DNA of 11,177 bases from the NCBI GenBank assembly GCA_003506735.1, contig DNYS01000115.1:1603-12779 (forward strand), in the 5' to 3' direction. The number at the start of each line of letters is the position of its first letter. Position 1 is the stretch's first letter. The translations under genes and the position numbers were made by a program. This DNA comes from Nitrospinota bacterium. GTDB lineage: Bacteria; UBA8248. Shown here in pieces: positions 1 to 8,013 of this stretch. Below the pieces are notes generated by a model, which saw only the letters and a program-made list of their open reading frames with translations, was not told where the DNA came from and did no database searches.

Positions 1-1155
1 TCGATCGACCTTTTCCCTGATCCACCGGAACGATTCGGGCGCCCATTCCTCGAAATACTTGAACGCACAGTGCCCGTCGTCCGGATAAATCCGCGCCTCC
101 TTGCCGGTAACGGGGCCGTGCTCGAGCATGTAGTAGATATTCCCGATCGGGGAGAGATGATCCTGCTTCCCGTTGATCATCAGCACCGGGCAGACGATCT
201 TGTCCACGAGGCCCAGTTCGCTGAGCGCCCACCGCTTGAAGTTGGCCTCCTCCTTCTCGACGGTGGTGGGCGGGAAGCTGGGACCGTCCCCGGGCGCACC
301 GAAGATGATGCTGGAGCGACGGTTGCGCATCTCCACGAAATGGTTCAGCTCCTCCTCGCTCATCCGGTAGCCGTATGGATGGCCTGCGCTGGCGACGGCG
401 CAGCGCACGCCCCCGGGATACGAGCCCGCCAGGAGCATGACCGAGTGCCCTCCCCGGCTGATGCCGAACGCCCCGATGCGGGCCCCGTCCACCTCGGGCC
501 GCGCCGCCAGATAGTCGATCGCCGCCATCCAGGCCTTGACCGATTCGGGCTCGTGGGGAAACGGGTTCTCCCCTGTGGCGGGCCCGTCCATGACAAGCGA
601 GGCCAGGCCGTTCTCCATGGCCATCTCGCCCGCCCAGCCCCGGTCTTCCTTGAACATGTCGCCCCCGCACATGATCAGCACGGCGGGCGCCGGATTATCG
701 GGGCCCGAGCCGGCCGGCGCGCGGAAATGAGAGACAATAGATTTTCCCCCGCACTCGACATTCACCCTCTCGAGCGGCGGATCGAGAAAATCGCACGAGC
801 GGAGATAGGCGCGGATGCAATCCTGGTTGGCCTCCTCCTTGAGGGGTGTCAGAGGGTGCGGAAACCGGGCGATGCTGTAGAAGGTTTTCGCCTGGAGAAA
901 CTTCGCGCGCGCGGCGGCGCCCTCTCCCTTCGCGGCGAGGTCCTCGGCCTCGTCCTCGAATTTTTTTCCGATCCCCCGCCAGACCGGAACCCAGAGGTCG
1001 TCCGTCGTCCCCTTGAGGGTGGCGACGGTGTCCTGGAGGAGTTGAAGGTCGTCGATCATGTAGAACCAGCGGCGGTAGAAGCCCCCGTGCTCGACCACGA
1101 AGGGACTCTCGCTTGGGGCGAGCGGGAGGGTATCGAGAATCGAAGTGTCGCTCAT
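1..1155 (-). CDS. FrsA-like alpha/beta hydrolase (3' end beyond window)
   Basis: Alpha/beta-fold serine hydrolase resembling the FrsA / 2,6-dihydroxypseudooxynicotine hydrolase group, which cleaves C-C or ester bonds in small organic acids. I translated 385 codons without a stop; the frame leaves the window at position 1. Residues 1-130 form the helical N-terminal cap typical of this group. The hydrolase core follows, with nucleophile elbow GISRGG (Ser233), acid Asp332 in NGKQDHLSP and catalytic His362 in DDGHCAF, so the triad looks intact. Relatives are about 370-420 residues, so only a few residues should be missing. The ATG at 1155 has TAGGAGA upstream; an ATG at 1163 meets a TGA after three codons. 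It starts 18 bases after the creatinase-like pseudogene and was probably co-transcribed with it. Fold and triad are clear; the substrate is unknown. A long open frame on the opposite strand (70-1425) is only its GC-driven shadow. Confidence 0.88.
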   Translation of the reverse strand, partial: MSDTSILDTLPLAPSESPFVVEHGGFYRRWFYMIDDLQLLQDTVATLKGTTDDLWVPVWRGIGKKFEDEAEDLAAKGEGAAARAKFLQAKTFYSIARFPHPLTPLKEEANQDCIRAYLRSCDFLDPPLERVNVECGGKSIVSHFRAPAGSGPDNPAPAVLIMCGGDMFKEDRGWAGEMAMENGLASLVMDGPATGENPFPHEPESVKAWMAAIDYLAARPEVDGARIGAFGISRGGHSVMLLAGSYPGGVRCAVASAGHPYGYRMSEEELNHFVEMRNRRSSIIFGAPGDGPSFPPTTVEKEEANFKRWALSELGLVDKIVCPVLMINGKQDHLSPIGNIYYMLEHGPVTGKEARIYPDDGHCAFKYFEEWAPESFRWIREKVDR

Positions 1156-1173
1156 TTCGTCATTCTCCTATTT

Positions 1174-2461
1174 CTATTTCCCGGTGACCGGAAGATCGAA
1201 GGGATACTTCGTCACCGCCTCGTTGCCGTTCTCGGTGATGATGTAGGTGCGCCCGAAAAACATCCCGAGGCGGCCGTCCTTTGTGGCGGGGTTGGGCTCG
1301 CTCATGATGACCATACCGGCCTGGAGCGTCTGCTCGTAGTCGGCCCCGTGGACCTCCTCCATCCGGATATGGGGAGAGGAGGTGGCGATGTCGATCCCGT
1401 GGCAAAGGGTCGGGCGGCCGGATAGCCGTTTTCCAGGATGACGCGCCCGGCCTGGCGCACGTCCTCAAGCGTCTTACCCGGCACAAGAGCCTCTTCGATG
1501 GCCCTCGCGCTGGGCAGCACCGCCTCCTCCCAGAGCCTCCTCGCCGCCTCGATGGGCTCTCCGACGCAAACCGGGTTCCCGATCTGGACGGTGACGCCCC
1601 CGTAGCCCGCCGCCATCTCGTTGTTGATGATGTCGCCCTCTTCGAGGGGGCGGTCGGAGGGGTTGGGGTTCCCGAATATATTCGCCGGATTGGCCATCGA
1701 GGTGGGCCCCACGATGCAAAAGTGGGGATACCCCCCGCCGTCGGCGATGGCGAAGTTGGCGCTGGCGGCGAGTTGGCGCTCGGTCACGCCCGGCTTGGCC
1801 CGCTCGACCAGGGCCCCCATCGCCCGGTCGGCCAGCTCGCCCGCCTTGCGGTAGCAGTCGAGCTCTTCGTCGCTTTTGAGATATCAGAGCTTGTGGAAAA
1901 AATCCGGGAGAAAAACGAACTCCGCCTCGGGGAGGGCCTCCTGCAGATCCTGAAAATAATTGACGGGCAGATACTCCGGCCCCCAGCCCTCCATGTTGAC
2001 CGAGGTGATGCCGATCGTACCGGCCTCCAGGCCGAGCTCCTTGATTCGCGCCGCCGCTCCCTTTCCGTAGCCACCCACGTTCCGCACCGCGCGGACATCC
2101 GCGACCCCCGACGCCTGCTGGCGCACGGCCCAGATGTGGGTCCCGACATGGGGTAGAGCAAGGTTGCCTCCCCCTCGGCCGGAAAGACGACGTAATTGGC
2201 CACGCTCCGGTGGTCCATGTGCCCGGTCAGCCAGACCACCGCCCCCCACATGCTCATCAGGTTGGAGCTTCCGCCCGCGATGATGCAGTCCACGCCGCGC
2301 GTTTTCATGGCCTCACGGGTCGCCTGCCTGCGCCGCTCGTATTCTCGCTCTGAAAACCGGGGATAGATGGCGTCTTTGTGCCAGGGGGAATCCTCCAGGT
2401 TGTTGAAAACCTCCCATTCGTGGAGCGACCCGCTGACCTTGGAAAATTCAAATTTACCCAT
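1174..2461 (-). pseudogene. Creatinase/M24 aminopeptidase-like gene, broken by two frameshifts and a stop
   Basis: The three minus-strand frames, joined in order, give one M24-family (creatinase / Xaa-Pro aminopeptidase) protein of about 429 residues. The ATG at 2461 follows AAAGGAGAAG; the end is TAG at 1174. An N-terminal creatinase domain (about residues 20-165) leads into a pita-bread domain. Lesions: a missing base near 2142, where MSG should run on into THIWAVRQ; an in-frame TGA at 1884-1886 between HKL and YLKSDEEL, best explained as CGA (Arg) to TGA; and a missing base near 1418-1421, where ENGYP should run on into GRPTLCHG. Adding back two bases gives exactly 430 codons, which supports single-base deletions. 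Aligned by eye to methionine aminopeptidase, three of five metal ligands are changed (GDIINNEM has Glu for the first Asp; GYGGVT has Val for the second; FFGRT has Gly for the last Glu), as in the non-metal enzyme creatinase. It is either a decaying gene or carries sequencing errors; the TGA argues for decay. Confidence 0.85.
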
Positions 2462-2586
2462 GATCTTCTCCTTTCGAGAGCTCTCGCCCCGCATGAAAGC
2501 GAAAAAGGAAAAATGCCCTCACCACTAGGGCCGAGGCGGCATCGCCGGCTCCGTTGTCGAAAAAAATTTGGCCGATCCCCCAGACC

Positions 2587-2610
2587 AAAACCCCGGGCCG
2601 AAATCCCGGG
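2587..2610 (-). terminator. Possible weak terminator after the creatininase gene
   Basis: Three bases past the creatininase stop, the minus strand carries two CCCGGG arms (2605-2610 and 2592-2597) around a seven-base loop, followed by GTTTT. A longer T run lies further on (about 2569-2575). The stem is short but all G-C. It would partly separate the hydrolase-VOC-creatininase group from the creatinase-like pseudogene downstream. The rest of the 152-base gap (2462-2613) shows no gene. Confidence 0.4.
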
Positions 2611-2613
2611 CGC

Positions 2614-3363
2614 TTAAATCTCAAAATACGCCTTGATCCGTTCAGCGGCGATTCCGGCCGTGCCCTCGACAACTTCCGCGACCCGGCCGGGCGAGGTGTC
2701 CTCGATCTCGCCGTACCACCCCGAGGCGTACATGGTCCGCACGTCCTTGGGGATGTAGTAGACCGCAGGGTCGCGGCGGAGCCGGTCCTGGGCCGCCCCG
2801 TGGCCGGCGGGAGAGGGATCGTCCGCCAGGTCGAGGCGGACGAGTTCGGGCCGGTCCGCCAGGACGGGAAGGACCTCAAGCTCGCCCCCGTGCGTCAGGC
2901 CCACCTTTTGCCCGTATTTGTCCTTGGCGATGAAGTGGGCATGGACGATGAGCACGCGCGCGCCCTCGCATTCGTTCTGGACCCGCTCGGCGGCGATCTC
3001 GACGGCGGGCAGGTTCCGCTCGTGCCAGTTGAGGAAGACCAGGTTCCGCGCGCCGTGATGGTGGAGGCTCCCGCAGACATCCATGAAGACGGCGATCATG
3101 GTCTCCGCCCGCAGGTTGATGGTGCCCGGAAAGCCCATGTGGAGCGGGGTGACGCCGAAGGGGATGAAATCCACGAGAAGGCCGCCCGTGAGCGAGGTGA
3201 CCCGCCGGGCGATGGATTCGGCGGCGAAGTAGTCCGTCCCCATCGGGAGGTGCTTGCCGTGCTGCTCGACGCTGCCGATAGGTAAAATGGCGAGGTTGGT
3301 TTTATTGAGTGCCTCGGCCGTCTCCGGGCTGGACATCTCCATCAGGCTGCGCGCGCGTTCCAT
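2614..3363 (-). CDS. Creatininase-family metal-dependent amidohydrolase
   Basis: A 249-residue cytoplasmic protein of the creatininase family (creatinine amidohydrolase, also MftE and FAPy-deformylase-like enzymes), which hydrolyse cyclic or linear amides with two divalent metals. Family hallmarks are all visible: PIGSVEQHGKHLPMGTD (residues 28-44, ligands Glu33, His35, Asp44), a PLHMGFPGT stretch (73-81), NWHERN (112-117, His114) in place of the usual NGHGGN, and HGGELEV (158-164, Glu161) in place of HAGExET. Length is normal. The ATG at 3363 has AAGGAGA seven bases upstream. It lies 49 bases after the VOC gene in the same operon and just before a creatinase-like pseudogene, the pairing seen in creatinine breakdown (creatinine to creatine to sarcosine plus urea). 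The family is too broad to name the substrate from sequence; a true creatininase is only one option. Confidence 0.88.
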   Translation of the reverse strand: MERARSLMEMSSPETAEALNKTNLAILPIGSVEQHGKHLPMGTDYFAAESIARRVTSLTGGLLVDFIPFGVTPLHMGFPGTINLRAETMIAVFMDVCGSLHHHGARNLVFLNWHERNLPAVEIAAERVQNECEGARVLIVHAHFIAKDKYGQKVGLTHGGELEVLPVLADRPELVRLDLADDPSPAGHGAAQDRLRRDPAVYYIPKDVRTMYASGWYGEIEDTSPGRVAEVVEGTAGIAAERIKAYFEI

Positions 3364-3412
3364 TCAGATTCTCCTTCGCGGAAAAAACGAAAATAATTCT
3401 TCGCCGAAAAGA

Positions 3413-3802
3413 TTACTCCTTCGGATCCATGAGTTCGATCATCACCCCGTCCGGCCCCTCGAAGTACAGGAACCGCAGGTGAGGCAGATCGCCCTCCTGG
3501 ACAATTCGGATGCCTATCCCCTCGAGGTGGCGTTTGGCCTCCTCGTACTGGCCCGCGCCGATCCAGAAGCCGAAATGATCGGACCCCATGCGGGGAAGCG
3601 TGCCCGCCGCCATCGGGTCCTCGCCCTCGCGGATTCCGCGGACGATGAGCATGGTTCCCGAGCAGTCCAGCTTGGTCTGGGGCGCGCCGTGGCGCTCGAC
3701 GCGGTCGATCTCCTTCGCCCCCAGCGCCTCCCGGTAGAAGCGGACGGCGTCGTCGTGGTCCGTGTGGATCAGATGGATATGTTCGAATTTCAAGTCAAAC
3801 AT
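3413..3802 (-). CDS. VOC-superfamily (glyoxalase/dioxygenase-fold) protein
   Basis: A 129-residue single-unit vicinal-oxygen-chelate protein (glyoxalase I, fosfomycin/bleomycin resistance, extradiol dioxygenase superfamily). Two beta-alpha-beta-beta-beta modules are visible: the first opens with FEHIHLIHTDHDDAVRFYRE (residues 6-25), the second with SDHFGFWIGAGQYEEAKR (74-91). Likely metal ligands are His8, His76 and Glu123 (in MIELMDP), a standard set, so it is probably an active metalloenzyme working as a dimer. The start at 3802 has GAGGAAG closely upstream. It sits 28 bases behind the hydrolase and 49 ahead of the creatininase, so it shares their operon and probably acts on an intermediate of the same pathway, for example by isomerising, opening or cleaving it. 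The reaction cannot be told from the sequence. Confidence 0.88.
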   Translation of the reverse strand: MFDLKFEHIHLIHTDHDDAVRFYREALGAKEIDRVERHGAPQTKLDCSGTMLIVRGIREGEDPMAAGTLPRMGSDHFGFWIGAGQYEEAKRHLEGIGIRIVQEGDLPHLRFLYFEGPDGVMIELMDPKE

Positions 3803-3830
3803 GGCTTCCTCATCGATAAAGACGGGCGCA

Positions 3831-5006
3831 TCATTCCGCGCCGAACATTCCCTCTCCGGTTTTTTTCACCAATGTTTTCCGGGAGTGGCCCTCCGGAATC
3901 TCCCCCGCCAGCGCCCGGCTCATCCAGGCGGCGATAAACGGATAGACCGCAAGCCCGCCCAGGGCCTCGAGGGAGCGGAGCGGGTGGAACTCATCCTCGA
4001 ACACCCACAGCTCCTTGGGGCCGGAAAGGGCCTCGAAAACCGCCTCGGTCTGCTCCAGGGGGTTGAGCGGGTCGAACTCGCCGGTTGCTATCAGGGCGGG
4101 GCACCGGATGCGCTCGGCGTGGCTCTGGAGGGTGTAGCCCTCGGCAATGCGGTCGAAGGCATCCTCATCCTCCATGCCGGACATTGCCATGAACACCTGC
4201 TTGAAGCGAATCGGCGCTTCCTCGAATATCGTCAGGCGGTCCCAGTAGAAACAGGCCACCGCCCCCGCGCAGGCCGCGAAGCGGGGCTCAGCCGCCGCCG
4301 CGCGGAACGACCAGAAGCTTCCGAAACTCCTCCCATAGACGCCGATCCTCGCGGCATCCACTTCGGGCCGCGCAGCCAGGAACTCGAACGCCGACCGCGC
4401 CGCCTCGGCATGGCTCTCGGGCGTCACATGAATTCCCCGGAGCCAGCTCTCGCCCTGTCCCGGACCGTCCAGAGCGAGGACGTGCATCCCCCAGGTACGG
4501 AAATCGTTCGCCAGCGGATTCGGAAAATTCTCCTTGGTCTGATCCATGCCGGGCATGAAGAGGACCGCCGGCCCCGCCTCCTCGCCGGGCGCCTGGTGGA
4601 ACAGGGCGGGCAGGGATTCTCCCTCGCAAGAAATCTCTACCCGCTCGATGGGGTAGCCGGCCATCGAGCGGAGCTTGGCCGCGCATTCGAGCAGACGCCC
4701 ATGAAGCTCCCTCTTGCGGGGACCCACGATGGGGACGCAAAAATGCTGGGCTTCGCGGAAGCGCTCCGCGGCGATCCGGTAGAGCTGCCTGGCGCTCAGA
4801 GGGTCCCCCCGGGATTCGGCCTCCCCGGCGAGCCGCGCGGCGTTTTCCGCCGAGCGCGCGATGTATTTCTCGGCCATGCGGATATTCTTCACCTGGGGCG
4901 GGAGGCTCCTGCCGTCCAGATCGTGGTGAACGACCCGCCCGGTCGCCTTGATGAAATAATCCGAAATCCATTGCTGGCCATCGCGCTGGCGCATCGGCTT
5001 TTTCAT
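3831..5006 (-). CDS. FrsA-like alpha/beta hydrolase
   Basis: A 391-residue alpha/beta hydrolase with the helical N-terminal cap (about residues 1-120) and C-terminal core of the FrsA / 2,6-dihydroxypseudooxynicotine hydrolase group. The core shows FMPGMDQTKEN (150-160), ALDGPGQGES (178-187, oxyanion-side strand), nucleophile elbow GRSFGS (Ser227), acid Asp312 in TGEFDPLNP and His341 in DEFHPLRS. The frame is open back to 5051, but the ATG at 5006 is preferred because GGGAGGTG lies four bases before it and the extra 15 residues are poor in character. It is the first gene of the leftward operon, so its promoter should lie in 5007-5397. It shares architecture and the DGPxxGE and ARPEVDxARIG segments with the hydrolase at the operon's end, so the two are probably ancient paralogues. 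No signal peptide is seen, so cytoplasmic. Substrate unknown. Confidence 0.88.
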   Translation of the reverse strand: MKKPMRQRDGQQWISDYFIKATGRVVHHDLDGRSLPPQVKNIRMAEKYIARSAENAARLAGEAESRGDPLSARQLYRIAAERFREAQHFCVPIVGPRKRELHGRLLECAAKLRSMAGYPIERVEISCEGESLPALFHQAPGEEAGPAVLFMPGMDQTKENFPNPLANDFRTWGMHVLALDGPGQGESWLRGIHVTPESHAEAARSAFEFLAARPEVDAARIGVYGRSFGSFWSFRAAAAEPRFAACAGAVACFYWDRLTIFEEAPIRFKQVFMAMSGMEDEDAFDRIAEGYTLQSHAERIRCPALIATGEFDPLNPLEQTEAVFEALSGPKELWVFEDEFHPLRSLEALGGLAVYPFIAAWMSRALAGEIPEGHSRKTLVKKTGEGMFGAE

Positions 5007-5397
5007 GGGCACCTCCCTAAAGGAAAAACCGCCCGTTCGAGACGCGGCCATTCATGCGGGCGAATGTTTCTATAAAATAAAGGTGAGCGCCACTTGGTTA
5101 GCACGCAGGGCAAATCCCTGTAAAACCGCCCATGGCTCCCGCTCCTGGCCGGCCCGCCTCCCGGATGGAGGGCGATGACGCCCAGATTCCGGACTTCGCC
5201 CCGGGCCCAGGGAGATTTTTGGGCCCCCTCCCGCTTGCGCCCGAGGAACAAAATTATTACCGTGGATTTTCCAACTGTTGGCTGCGCCGGTTATTCGGGC
5301 GGTTTCCTGGCAGGGAGGAGGATTCCCCCCGCCGGAAACGAATCCAAGGCGCCCGAATTGGCTCGACGGCGCACACCGTCCGGGAGAATACTGGGAC
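5007..5397. promoter_or_regulatory. Divergent intergenic region between hydrolase operon and cyclase gene
   Basis: This 391-base gap separates a leftward operon from a rightward gene, so it must hold promoters for both. I could not pick either with confidence: the leftward side has an AT-rich patch (TATAAAATAAA on the plus strand, about 5072-5082) that could serve as a -10 region, and the rightward side has AAATTATTAC at 5251-5260, but neither has a convincing -35 partner. It also contains the inverted repeat listed separately and a small palindrome CCAACTGTTGG at 5271-5281. No convincing coding frame or tRNA was found in it. Confidence 0.35.
5203..5226. repeat. GC-rich inverted repeat in the divergent region
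   Basis: Perfect seven-base arms GGGCCCA (5203-5209) and TGGGCCC (5220-5226) flank a ten-base spacer, about 170 bases before the cyclase start codon. There is no T run on either side that would make it an intrinsic terminator. It could be a protein-binding operator or a hairpin in the cyclase leader; both are guesses. Confidence 0.4.
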
Positions 5398-7794
5398 ATG
5401 ATTCTGAAAGCCCTGTTCGGCCGAAAATCCAAGAACAAAGGCCCGGCCAACGGAGGGATTCCTGAGTCGGATGAGAACCCCGGCGCCCCCGCCGAGGATC
5501 TCTCGCTGGACGAGGGGCCGGGTGAGGAGATGGCCGCCGAGGAGGCCGAAGAAGACCTCCTCGAGGATGACCGGATCCTCAAGGAAATGAACATCCGGGC
5601 TCGCGCCTACGAAACCTACAACCGCCGAAAACTCAAAACCATCGAGCAGAGACTCAACGGCCTCGACCGGGACATTTTCCGCGTCCTGCCCGCCCTCATT
5701 CACCTGAACACCAAGGGCCTGCCTGGCTACATCGAACCGCGCGATCGAGTGCCGGGCGGAATCTGGAACTATCGCGTCCGCAAGGACACGGTGGACATGC
5801 TCAAGAAAATGTTTCCCGACGCCGACTACCGGCCCCTATCCCTCAGGAAGGTGGGCGTCAAAAACCAGATTTACTCCCTATCGGCCATGGGCAGCCTGGC
5901 CTCCATCGCACAGACCAGCAAGAGCGACTTTGACCTCTGGGTGTGCGTCAAGAAGGATAAAATCAAGGAATCCCAGCTCGACGGCTTCAAGGAAAAGTTC
6001 AAGGCCCTCGAGGAGTGGGCCGAGGACCTGAGCCATTTCGAGGTTCACTTTTTCATTACCGACATCGACAGCGTCAAGGTCAACAACTTCGGCTCGGCCG
6101 ACAAGGAAAGCGCCGGCTCGGCGCTGGGGAAACTGCTCAAGGAGGAGTTCTACAGGACCCACACCGTTCTGGCGGGTCATTTCCCGTTCTGGACGCTCAT
6201 GCCCGCGACAATGACCGACGAGGAGTACGAGCGCCTCCGGTTGCTCGCCATCAAGAGCCACAAGATCGAGCGGGGAAATTATATCGACCTGGGCAACGCC
6301 CAGCGGGTCACGATGGAGGAGGCCTTCGGGGCCGCCCTCTGGCAACTGAACAAGGCTCTGGGGAGCCCGTTCAAGTCCGCGATGAAGATGGCCTTGATCG
6401 AGGACTACATGGACAAGGCGACGGACCCGATGCTCCTTTGCGACCGCCTCAAGGAAACCCTCGCGGAAATTCAGGTACGGGGCGAAACGGAAGAAAAAGA
6501 AGCCAAGGCAGAAGGAAACGAAGAAGAGGCGGAAACCCCGGATATTAAGGAAGATCGAGGGCGCGTCGCCGTTCAGCCGGAACTGGTGCTCCTCGAGGAG
6601 GACCCCGAGCGAACGAACATCGACTGCTACAACCTGATGTTCAACCGGATCCAGGACTACTACCGCCGGACCGGCCAGGAGGAGAATCTCGATGTCCTCC
6701 GCAAATGCTTCTATCTGAAGGCGGGAACCTCCATCACCGGCCTCCAGGATATCACGCGCTCCAAATATCCCCTGAAAGACATGCTCTGCCAGATCGTACA
6801 GGCCTGGGGTTGGACCAACGATGAAATAATCTCCCTGAACAACTACGAAAAGTGGTCCTTCGATGAGCGGGTCGCCCTCGGGCGCCAGGTCAACAACTTC
6901 ATCATCGACTCCTACAAGCGGCTCAAAAAATCCGGGGCCGAGGCGAAGGTGCAAATCAACGAAACCGACATGACCGTCCTCGGCCGGAAGCTGTTCACCT
7001 TCTTCTCGAAAAAAGAAAACAAGATCGGCTTCCTGCCCAAAAGCTTCGAGGACAGCCTCCGGCAGGACCGGCTCACGCTCTCCTTCGACAAGCCCACCAA
7101 AAAAAAAGCGGGCATATGGAATGTTTATCCGGGGACGGTCACCACAGGCGACATCGAAGAGGGAACTCACGACGATCAGATCCTCAAACGCTCCTACAAC
7201 CTGCCCGAAACCTTCATGTGGCTCGTACTCAACGGAATCTGGACCAAGGACACGAACACCTCCCTCGTCGCCCGCGAATCGCCCCTCTCGGCGGGTGAGG
7301 TTCAGGACCTTCTGTTTTTCATGACGGACTTCTTCCCCCACCTCAAGGTGGACGCCTTGAAAAACGATGTTCTTCTGGCCGACAGCAAGGTAGATCGCAC
7401 GCTGGCCATCCTGAATTACGGCGTGGGCGGGGATATCAATAAAGTGGCACGGCTAGAGCTCATCCACACCACCTCCTGGGGAGAGGTCTTCTATGAGTGC
7501 GCTCCCGCGCCTATCAAACCCGCCGATGCAGTTCAGTTCTGCCTGAGCCGCCTGCCTTGGCCGGCCAGGGGCAGCACCGAGCCCCCGCTGGACCGCATCA
7601 AGGTCTATGTTCCCTCGGCGAGAGCGGGGCAATCCTCGAACGTGCGGATTTTCAAGAGTTTCGAGCAGGTGATCCACAAATCGGCCCGCTTCCGTTACGA
7701 AAAAATGGCCCAACAGGCCGCCGCCAGGGCCAAGGCCCGGCAACAGGCCAAGGCGCCTCCCAAACCCAAGGCTCCCGCCCCTTCGGTTTCGTAA
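5398..7794 (+). CDS. cyaA: Class I adenylate cyclase (CyaA-type)
   Basis: Makes cAMP from ATP in the cytoplasm. The 798-residue protein resembles enterobacterial CyaA (about 848 residues). After an acidic start (residues 20-60) comes the class I catalytic domain: YSLSAMGSLASIAQTSKSDF (159-178) holds the polymerase-beta-type GS (165-166) and DxD (Asp177, Asp179) before LWVC, followed by FEVHFFITDID (about 213-223), a glycine/serine stretch with EEFYRTH, and AGHFPFWTLMPA. A charged Glu/Lys linker (about 361-390) leads to the C-terminal region with RKCFYLKAG, QAWGWTNDEI and TVLGRKLFTFF, matching conserved segments of CyaA's regulatory half. An Ala/Lys/Pro-rich tail ends it. ATG 5398 has GGGAGAA upstream; a TTG at 5278 would extend the frame by 40 low-information residues and lacks a ribosome site. 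The gene stands alone, 219 bases ahead of the motor genes. How its activity is controlled is not visible. The symbol is by similarity. Confidence 0.9.
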   Translation: MILKALFGRKSKNKGPANGGIPESDENPGAPAEDLSLDEGPGEEMAAEEAEEDLLEDDRILKEMNIRARAYETYNRRKLKTIEQRLNGLDRDIFRVLPALIHLNTKGLPGYIEPRDRVPGGIWNYRVRKDTVDMLKKMFPDADYRPLSLRKVGVKNQIYSLSAMGSLASIAQTSKSDFDLWVCVKKDKIKESQLDGFKEKFKALEEWAEDLSHFEVHFFITDIDSVKVNNFGSADKESAGSALGKLLKEEFYRTHTVLAGHFPFWTLMPATMTDEEYERLRLLAIKSHKIERGNYIDLGNAQRVTMEEAFGAALWQLNKALGSPFKSAMKMALIEDYMDKATDPMLLCDRLKETLAEIQVRGETEEKEAKAEGNEEEAETPDIKEDRGRVAVQPELVLLEEDPERTNIDCYNLMFNRIQDYYRRTGQEENLDVLRKCFYLKAGTSITGLQDITRSKYPLKDMLCQIVQAWGWTNDEIISLNNYEKWSFDERVALGRQVNNFIIDSYKRLKKSGAEAKVQINETDMTVLGRKLFTFFSKKENKIGFLPKSFEDSLRQDRLTLSFDKPTKKKAGIWNVYPGTVTTGDIEEGTHDDQILKRSYNLPETFMWLVLNGIWTKDTNTSLVARESPLSAGEVQDLLFFMTDFFPHLKVDALKNDVLLADSKVDRTLAILNYGVGGDINKVARLELIHTTSWGEVFYECAPAPIKPADAVQFCLSRLPWPARGSTEPPLDRIKVYVPSARAGQSSNVRIFKSFEQVIHKSARFRYEKMAQQAAARAKARQQAKAPPKPKAPAPSVS

Positions 7795-7837
7795 TTGTCC
7801 CCGTATTCGCCATTTTTCCAGAAATTCCAGTAAATTA

Positions 7838-7856
7838 GGGGTTTGGCCCCCATTTT
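7838..7856 (+). terminator. Possible weak terminator downstream of the cyclase
   Basis: GGGG (7838-7841) and CCCC (7847-7850) can pair across a five-base loop, followed by C-ATTTT. The stem is only four pairs, so readthrough into the motor genes is plausible. Further on, 7857-8013 holds no gene; a TATATT at 7889-7894 could be a -10 element for the downstream gene but has no clear -35 partner. Confidence 0.28.
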
Positions 7857-8013
7857 CACCCTTCAAAATGAATCCGATTTCGTGTAGATATATTGTGTTA
7901 GGTTGCGCCGGAGCGTCGCCCAATTCGCCTCCCGGCGGAAACAGGCTAAAAGATTGATTTCACTCTGCCGATACGACGCATAGGGTTTCCGATCCTAGCC
8001 GAGGGAAAAGAGC

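Noticed and set aside
70..1425. Open frame of 451 codons on the plus strand
   Set aside because: It lies antisense to a hydrolase with an intact catalytic triad and ribosome site; its protein has no recognisable motif and spans two genes. It is a by-product of high GC content.
5080..5130. tRNA-like stretch (GGTTAGCACGC followed by AGGG/CCCT pairing)
   Set aside because: The D-arm-like and anticodon-like parts are suggestive, but there is no T before the would-be anticodon, no T-arm GGTTCGA-like sequence and no acceptor stem.
5278..5397. TTG start 40 codons upstream for the adenylate cyclase
   Set aside because: No ribosome-binding site precedes it and the extra residues have no family character, while ATG 5398 has GGGAGAA upstream.
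5878..7341. Open frame of 487 codons on the minus strand
   Set aside because: Antisense to the conserved catalytic and C-terminal parts of the class I adenylate cyclase; its composition is that of a mirrored GC-rich gene, with no motif.
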